Assembly: GCA_023442845.1 (NCBI GenBank)
Contig: JAEZXC010000146.1
Span: 1 to 9,971 of the forward strand
From: Actinomycetes bacterium
GTDB taxonomy: Bacteria > Actinomycetota > Actinomycetes > Actinomycetales > Demequinaceae
DNA: 9,971 nt
Direction: 5' to 3'
A model generated the notes under the pieces. It was not told the DNA's origin and did no database searches. It saw only the letters and a list, made by a program, of their open reading frames with translations. Below are positions 5,929 to 9,971 of the stretch, piece by piece. Within the stretch, counting starts at the first letter, position 1; every line of letters starts with the position of its first letter. A program made the translations under genes and the position numbers.

Positions 5929-7104
5929 GTGAGAACAGCCCTCGACACCCGTGCCCTTGTCCGGGCAGGTGCGATCCTCGTCGTCACGGCGCTCGCCTTC
6001 ACGCTGTACTCAGCGTGGTCGGCCACTGAGCCAGACGCCATTGATCGCACGTTCACCGCCGCAGGCGCGAGCACGGGTTTCGTCCCCATGACCGACGACG
6101 GCGCACCAGCTGACGACGCCGAGCCAGATCCCGCCATCGGTGGTGAGGAAGATGAGATCGGCTCGCCGGTGACGAACTCGAGGGCGACGAACCAACTCGC
6201 ACAGAGCCTCGTTAATGGCCTTGCATTTGGATTACTGCTTGCATTGGCGTCGGTCGGACTATCACTGATCTACGGCACCACGGGCCTCAGCAATTTTGCC
6301 CATGGCGAGCAGGTTTCCCTCGGCGCGATCCTCACCTACTTCTTCGCAACGCAAGAGGTGGTGACGCTGCCGCTCTTGCCGTGGGAATTCAACTTCGGCT
6401 TCCCACTCGTCGTCGCAGCGATCCTTGCCGTGATCTTGGCGGGCGGATTCGGGTGGCTCCAAGACCGGTTGCTATGGAAGCCGTTGCGCAAGCGCCGCAT
6501 CGGCGTCACCCAACAAATGATCGTGTCGATTGGTCTGGCGCTCGCTCTGGTGAACTTCCTGCAGTGGTGGATCGGTGGCCGCAAGGTGCGTCTCAGCATC
6601 GCTATCGACAAGCGCCACCAAATTGGTCCCTTTCAGATCGGCAACCAAACGCTGATCTCGATCGGCATCGCGATCGCATGCATCCTGGCCGTGTCGGCTT
6701 TCCTCCTCTACACGCGCCTTGGACGGGCAACTCGCGCCGTGTCCGACAACCCGTCTCTCGCTGCCGCGTCGGGAATTAAGGTCGACGGCATCGTCCGCCT
6801 GGTCTGGGTGTTGGCCGCAGCGCTCGCAGCCGTCGGCGGCATCTTGCTCGCGCTGTACGAGCAGGGGTCGTCGTTTGACGCCGGCTCTCGCATGCTCTTG
6901 CTCATGTTTGCAGCGGTCACGCTTGGCGGTCTCGGCCAACCGTTTGGTGCTCTCGTCGGGTCAATCGTCATCGGCCTCGTATCCGAGGTGTCGACCGTGT
7001 GGCTTCCACCGGACCTCAAGTACGCATCGGCGCTCGGCATCCTCATCTTGGTACTGCTGTTCAGGCCTCAAGGCATTCTCGGACGAGCGGAAAGGGTGGG
7101 TTAG
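5929..7104 (+). CDS. livH: branched-chain amino acid ABC transporter permease, LivH type, with N-terminal extension
   Basis: Inner-membrane channel subunit of a LivHMGF importer of the hydrophobic amino acid (HAAT) family, paired with the LivM permease. The 391-residue product has the canonical permease core at about 86-385: the YGTTGLSNFAHGE motif (115-127), a cytoplasmic coupling loop near 259-283 (YTRLGRATRAVSDNP) that contacts the ATPases, and the conserved FRPQGILGR tail. In front lies an extra hydrophobic segment (about 12-30) and an acidic linker (about 31-85; 13 Asp/Glu and a single Arg within 31-80), so the protein is some 80-90 residues longer than E. coli LivH (308). The segment is probably a membrane anchor or uncleaved signal with the linker outside the cell. 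GTG 5929 is set by the GGAGG 6 nt upstream. livM starts 3 nt after the stop. Confidence 0.93.
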   Translation: MRTALDTRALVRAGAILVVTALAFTLYSAWSATEPDAIDRTFTAAGASTGFVPMTDDGAPADDAEPDPAIGGEEDEIGSPVTNSRATNQLAQSLVNGLAFGLLLALASVGLSLIYGTTGLSNFAHGEQVSLGAILTYFFATQEVVTLPLLPWEFNFGFPLVVAAILAVILAGGFGWLQDRLLWKPLRKRRIGVTQQMIVSIGLALALVNFLQWWIGGRKVRLSIAIDKRHQIGPFQIGNQTLISIGIAIACILAVSAFLLYTRLGRATRAVSDNPSLAAASGIKVDGIVRLVWVLAAALAAVGGILLALYEQGSSFDAGSRMLLLMFAAVTLGGLGQPFGALVGSIVIGLVSEVSTVWLPPDLKYASALGILILVLLFRPQGILGRAERVG

Positions 7105-7108
7105 CCCA
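7097..7108 (+). promoter_or_regulatory. inverted repeat over the livH stop / livM start
   Basis: TGGG-TTAG-CCCA forms a 4-bp stem with a 4-nt loop. The livH stop TAG is in the loop, and the last base is the A of the livM ATG. The GGGTGGG ribosome site of livM overlaps the 5' arm. A ribosome ending livH would open it, which fits coupled translation. Confidence 0.4.
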
Positions 7109-8139
7109 TGGACTTCTCCGACCTCCTCATCGATGCGGGCCGCGAAATGTTCGCACCCACAACTGCGGCCTTTGCCCTCGCGGCAATCGGTTTGAACTTC
7201 CACTTCGGAATGACGGGCCTTCTCAACATGGGCCACGCCGGCTTCATGCTCCTTGGCATGTACGGATACGCCATCACCATTCGTGAGATCGAAGCCAACG
7301 ACGGAGTGTTCCTTGGCATCGAAATGGCAGCAGGCGCACAGATCGCGCTCGGCGTCCTCGTATCGATACTCGTTGCCGTCGCGTTCGGCCTCCTCTTGGG
7401 ATGGCCGACGCTGAAACTACGAGGCGATTACCTCGCCATCGTGACGATCGCCGCGGCCGAGATGGTTCGTTTTGTGGGCCGGTCCCAGTCGCTCAAGGGA
7501 CTCACCGGCGCCTCGACCGGTATCCGAGGCAAGGACTACAAGCGTCCATTCGAGTCGCTTTCACCGTTCCCGGATCGCCAGGTCGAGCTTGGACCATTCA
7601 CGCTCCATGGGTCACAGTCGACCTCGTGGTGGCTGGTCGTCGTCGCATGGTCCGTGGTGCTTCTCGCCGCACTCTTGTTCTGGCGCCTCTCGCGCTCCCC
7701 GTGGGGTCGCGTGCTCAAGGGCATTCGGGAGGATGAAGACGCCGTTCGATCCCTCGGCAAGAACGTGTACGCCTACAAGATGCAAGCTCTTGTGCTCGGC
7801 GGTGTGATCGGCGCCCTCGGTGGCGTGCTGTGGTCATTTGGTAACTCGGTGGCACCCGACTCGATGGGACGCCCGACAACGTTCTGGATCTGGACCCTGT
7901 TGCTCCTTGGCGGAGCCGCTACCGTCTTCGGTCCGATTCTTGGCTCGGTCCTCTTCTGGACGTCCCTCCTCGTGGTGCGGGCGCTTGCCAATGGATTCAT
8001 CCCCGACTCTGTTCTTTCGCCGACGCAGCTCGAGCCCTTCTCGCTCGTCCTCGTTGGGGTCACGCTCATGCTGCTGGTGATCTTCAGACCACAAGGCATC
8101 CTCGGCGACAGAAGGGAGTTGGCAATCAATGACCGCTAA
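7108..8139 (+). CDS. livM: branched-chain amino acid ABC transporter permease, LivM type
   Basis: Second membrane subunit of the HAAT importer. The 343-residue product is largely hydrophobic with about eight to ten membrane segments. Family motifs are GLNFHFGMTGLLNMGHAGF (28-46), LRGDYLAIVTIAAAEMVR (104-121), the coupling loop SPWGRVLKGIREDEDAVRSLG (197-217) and the tail VIFRPQGILGD (324-334). It is shorter than E. coli LivM (425) but usual for Actinomycetota. The ATG follows livH by 3 nt with GGGTGGG as ribosome site, and the 3' end overlaps livG by 11 nt, so LivH and LivM are made together and expected to form the heterodimeric channel. Confidence 0.95.
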   Translation: MDFSDLLIDAGREMFAPTTAAFALAAIGLNFHFGMTGLLNMGHAGFMLLGMYGYAITIREIEANDGVFLGIEMAAGAQIALGVLVSILVAVAFGLLLGWPTLKLRGDYLAIVTIAAAEMVRFVGRSQSLKGLTGASTGIRGKDYKRPFESLSPFPDRQVELGPFTLHGSQSTSWWLVVVAWSVVLLAALLFWRLSRSPWGRVLKGIREDEDAVRSLGKNVYAYKMQALVLGGVIGALGGVLWSFGNSVAPDSMGRPTTFWIWTLLLLGGAATVFGPILGSVLFWTSLLVVRALANGFIPDSVLSPTQLEPFSLVLVGVTLMLLVIFRPQGILGDRRELAINDR

Positions 8140-8980
8140 CGCAACCTCAGACGCGTTTGCTGGCGTCCCGGAAATTCCGGGCGCAGCCAAGCAGGATCCG
8201 GTGATCGTTGCGCATGGTGTGAAGCGCGTGTTCGGTGGCCTCACTGCTGTTGACGTCGAGCATCTTGAAGTCCAGCGGCACGCCATCACGGCGCTCATCG
8301 GCCCGAACGGTGCGGGCAAGTCGACGTTCTTCAACTTGCTCACCGGCTTTGACCGCGCAAACCAAGGCCAATGGTCGTTTAACGGAGTATCTCTGCAGAG
8401 TCACTCCCCTGCGCGAGTCGCGCGAGCAGGAATGGTTCGCACCTTCCAGCTGACCAAGGCGCTGTCGCGCATGAGGGTCATGGACAACATGATGCTCGGC
8501 GCCACCGGCCAACGTGGTGAGAACTTCTTCGCCGCCTTGGTACCAGCGCTGTGGCGTACGCGTGAGGAAGAGATCGTCAAGAAGGCTGAAGAGCTGCTCA
8601 AGCGATTCAAGCTGTACGACAAGCGCAATGACTTTGCTGGTGAACTGTCCGGGGGGCAACGCAAATTGCTCGAGATGGCCCGTGCGCTCATGTCAGACCC
8701 AGAGATCGTCATGCTGGATGAGCCGATGGCTGGCGTGAACCCAGCACTCACGGAGTCACTGCTGGAGCACATCGTGCAGTTGCGTGACGACGGTGTCACC
8801 ATCCTCTTCGTCGAGCATGACATGCACATGGTGCGGCGCATCTCCGACTGGGTGGTCGTCATGGCAGAAGGTCGCATTATCGCTGAGGGTCCGCCTGAAA
8901 CGGTCATGCAGAACGCTGCCGTACAGGACGCCTACTTGGGCGCGCACCACGACACAGACCTTTCGGAGGACCTCCTATGA
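8129..8980 (+). CDS. livG: branched-chain amino acid ABC transporter ATP-binding protein, LivG type
   Basis: One of the two cytoplasmic ATPases that power the LivHM channel. The 283-residue product has Walker A GPNGAGKS (58-65), the Q-loop Gln107 in RTFQ, signature LSGGQ (173-177), Walker B IVMLDEP (193-199) followed by the LivG-typical MAGVNP, and the H-loop His230 in FVEHDMHMV. All catalytic elements are present. An N-terminal stretch of about 22 residues before the nucleotide-binding domain and an acidic C-terminal tail (about 273-283) are additions to E. coli LivG (255 residues). The ATG at 8129 lies inside livM (11-nt overlap) and is preceded by GGGAG at 8114-8118, 10 nt away. The stop overlaps the livF start. 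Confidence 0.96.
   Translation: MTANATSDAFAGVPEIPGAAKQDPVIVAHGVKRVFGGLTAVDVEHLEVQRHAITALIGPNGAGKSTFFNLLTGFDRANQGQWSFNGVSLQSHSPARVARAGMVRTFQLTKALSRMRVMDNMMLGATGQRGENFFAALVPALWRTREEEIVKKAEELLKRFKLYDKRNDFAGELSGGQRKLLEMARALMSDPEIVMLDEPMAGVNPALTESLLEHIVQLRDDGVTILFVEHDMHMVRRISDWVVVMAEGRIIAEGPPETVMQNAAVQDAYLGAHHDTDLSEDLL
8965..8975 (+). promoter_or_regulatory. livF ribosome-binding site inside an 11-nt palindrome
   Basis: GGAGGACCTCC, one base before the livF ATG, contains a perfect Shine-Dalgarno sequence (GGAGG, ideally spaced at 7 nt) and its full complement. As RNA it could form a 4-bp GGAG/CUCC stem around a GAC loop. It lies within the last codons of livG, so translating ribosomes would melt it. 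Confidence 0.5.
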
Positions 8981-9732
8981 GCGAGGCACGTGCACCGCGT
9001 CCGGGGACGGATGCCCCGATCGTGCTTGAGGCCACCGATGTGGTCGCCGGCTACCTACCAGGCATCGACATCCTTAACGGCTGTTCGATGACGGTCCGTG
9101 AAGGTGAACTCATCGGCATCATCGGACCCAATGGTGCTGGCAAGTCGACGTTCCTCAAGGCCCTCTTTGGACTTGTGCCGATTCGTTCAGGCGATGTGAC
9201 GTTGCGTGGTGAGTCTGTCGCGAACGAGCGTGCCGATGAGCTGGTGCGGAAGGGAATCGGCTTCGTCCCGCAAACCAACAACGTGTTTCCTTCGCTGTCC
9301 ATTGAAGAGAACCTCGAAATGGGGGCGTTCCAGAACCACCGCGAGTTCCGCAATCAGTTCGACAAGATCGTCGACCTGTTCCCCGTTCTTGGCGAGCGGC
9401 GCGCCCAGCGCGCTGGCTCGCTCTCGGGTGGTGAGAGGCAGATGGTGGCGATGGCCCGTGCTCTCATGATGGACCCAACCGTCCTCTTGCTTGACGAGCC
9501 GAGCGCGGGATTGTCTCCCGCGCGCCAGGACGAGACATTCGTGCGGACACGTCATATCAATCGCACAGGCGTCACTGTCATCATGGTGGAGCAGAATGCG
9601 CGGCGCTGCCTGCAGATTGCTGACCGTGGTTACGTGCTTGACCAAGGCGCAACCGCCTACACCGCATCGGGCCAGGAACTCTTGAAGGATCCGAAGGTCA
9701 TCGAGCTGTACTTGGGAACGCTCGGCGCGTAA
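8977..9732 (+). CDS. livF: branched-chain amino acid ABC transporter ATP-binding protein, LivF type
   Basis: Partner ATPase of LivG. The 251-residue product has Walker A GPNGAGKS (50-57), Q-loop Gln99, a signature LSGGE (149-153, the usual LivF variant), Walker B LLLDEPSAGLSP (170-181) and the LivF-type VEQNARR at 204-210, where the usual H-loop His is Gln206. Gln there is normal for LivF and not a defect. The end, KVIELYLGTLGA, matches actinobacterial LivF. The start ATG overlaps the livG stop as ATGA. This is the last gene of the unit; a terminator follows 62 nt after the stop. Confidence 0.96.
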   Translation: MSEARAPRPGTDAPIVLEATDVVAGYLPGIDILNGCSMTVREGELIGIIGPNGAGKSTFLKALFGLVPIRSGDVTLRGESVANERADELVRKGIGFVPQTNNVFPSLSIEENLEMGAFQNHREFRNQFDKIVDLFPVLGERRAQRAGSLSGGERQMVAMARALMMDPTVLLLDEPSAGLSPARQDETFVRTRHINRTGVTVIMVEQNARRCLQIADRGYVLDQGATAYTASGQELLKDPKVIELYLGTLGA

Positions 9733-9854
9733 TCGGCGTGCGGCACCGGTGTTGACGCACGGTCACGGCGCGCCCGCCCCTAACACGACAACGACAGAGG
9801 GCCCCCGGCGTTCGCCGGGGGTCCTCTGAACGTGTGGGCTCGTGCCCGCGAGGA
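9733..9854. other. convergent intergenic region
   Basis: This 122-base gap between livF and the convergent partial gene holds the terminator at 9795-9828. A weaker inverted repeat (GTGCG 9738-9742 with CGCAC 9756-9760, enclosing the palindrome CACCGGTG) lies right after livF. No gene seen. Confidence 0.6.
9795..9828. terminator. bidirectional hairpin terminator
   Basis: A 15-16 bp stem, perfect except for one G-T wobble (9801/9822), with arms CAGAGGGCCCCCGGCG and its complement around a tiny loop centred at 9811-9812. It lies between livF (plus) and the convergent partial gene (minus) and can serve both. No U tract follows on either side. Confidence 0.85.
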
Positions 9855-9971
9855 TTACTTGATCTCGCCGTACACAGCCTCAATCCAGACCGGAACGTTG
9901 TCGTCGCCGTAGGTGTAGACACCCACGTAGGCGCTCGACGGGTCGTTGTCGGCGTTGAACGCGCCGGTACC
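9855..9971 (-). CDS. C-terminus of probable branched-chain amino acid ABC transporter substrate-binding protein (partial)
   Basis: The last 38 codons of a minus-strand gene, stop TAA at 9857-9855, 5' part beyond the window. The visible end includes FNADNDPSSAYVGVYTYGDD and finishes IEAVYGEIK. The pattern F-x-x-NDP-x-x-A-x-VGVYTYGDDN resembles the final strands of Leu/Ile/Val-binding proteins, where an FD-x-NGD turn is followed by IGVYQY-like strands. The position next to livHMGF, a unit with no binding-protein gene, supports this. Orientation is opposite to livHMGF, so it must have its own promoter. The family call from 38 residues is moderate; that it is coding is likely. Confidence 0.55.
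   Translation of the reverse strand, partial: GTGAFNADNDPSSAYVGVYTYGDDNVPVWIEAVYGEIK

Noticed and set aside
9586..9600. Gln instead of His at the LivF H-loop as a possible inactivating change
   Set aside because: VEQNA is the normal LivF form, including in E. coli LivF.
9738..9760. Inverted repeat GTGCG/CGCAC after livF as a separate terminator
   Set aside because: Only 5 pairs around a 13-nt interior and much weaker than the hairpin at 9795-9828.
1..9971. CRISPR arrays, transposons, tRNA or rRNA genes, phage genes
   Set aside because: No spaced direct repeats, transposase motifs, terminal inverted repeats or RNA gene structures were seen; all long stretches are filled by housekeeping and transport genes.

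Overview
The window looks like ordinary chromosomal DNA from a GC-rich actinomycete. The evidence is strong similarity of the S1, DNA polymerase I and PFK sequences to mycobacterial and streptomycete proteins, GTG starts, and the order polA / rpsA / coaE that is known from Actinomycetota. A member of Micrococcales is plausible, but the sequence does not settle the family. I see no phage, IS element, CRISPR array, tRNA, rRNA or accessory island.

Left half, minus strand (about 1-5448): polA, then pfkA, then rpsA, then the first five codons of coaE at the left edge. polA and pfkA are 20 nt apart and probably one transcription unit. rpsA lies 157 nt further on with room for its own promoter, and a strong hairpin terminator (69-102) closes it. 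The unusual point is a glycolytic gene, pfkA, between polA and rpsA.

Right half, plus strand (5468-9732): a hotdog-fold thioesterase starts only 19 bp from the divergent polA start. It is followed by a tightly packed livH-livM-livG-livF set encoding a branched-chain amino acid (HAAT-family) ABC importer: two permeases and two ATPases, with junctions of +26, +3, -11 and -4 nt. No binding-protein gene lies inside this set. After a bidirectional terminator (9795-9828) the last 38 codons of a convergent minus-strand gene run off the right edge. Its C-terminus resembles a Leu/Ile/Val-type periplasmic-binding protein and may be the missing component.

The most distinctive pattern is at the translation starts. 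Short perfect inverted repeats overlap the Shine-Dalgarno region or start codon of rpsA, pfkA, livM and livF, with a similar palindrome just before coaE. At pfkA, livM and livF the stop codon of the upstream gene lies within or next to the structure, which fits translational coupling. Other points are an acidic, membrane-anchored N-terminal extension on LivH, mixed donor-specificity residues in PFK, and natural Pol I features (Tyr at the ddNTP-discrimination site, no proofreading motif). I found no convincing novel multi-gene system.
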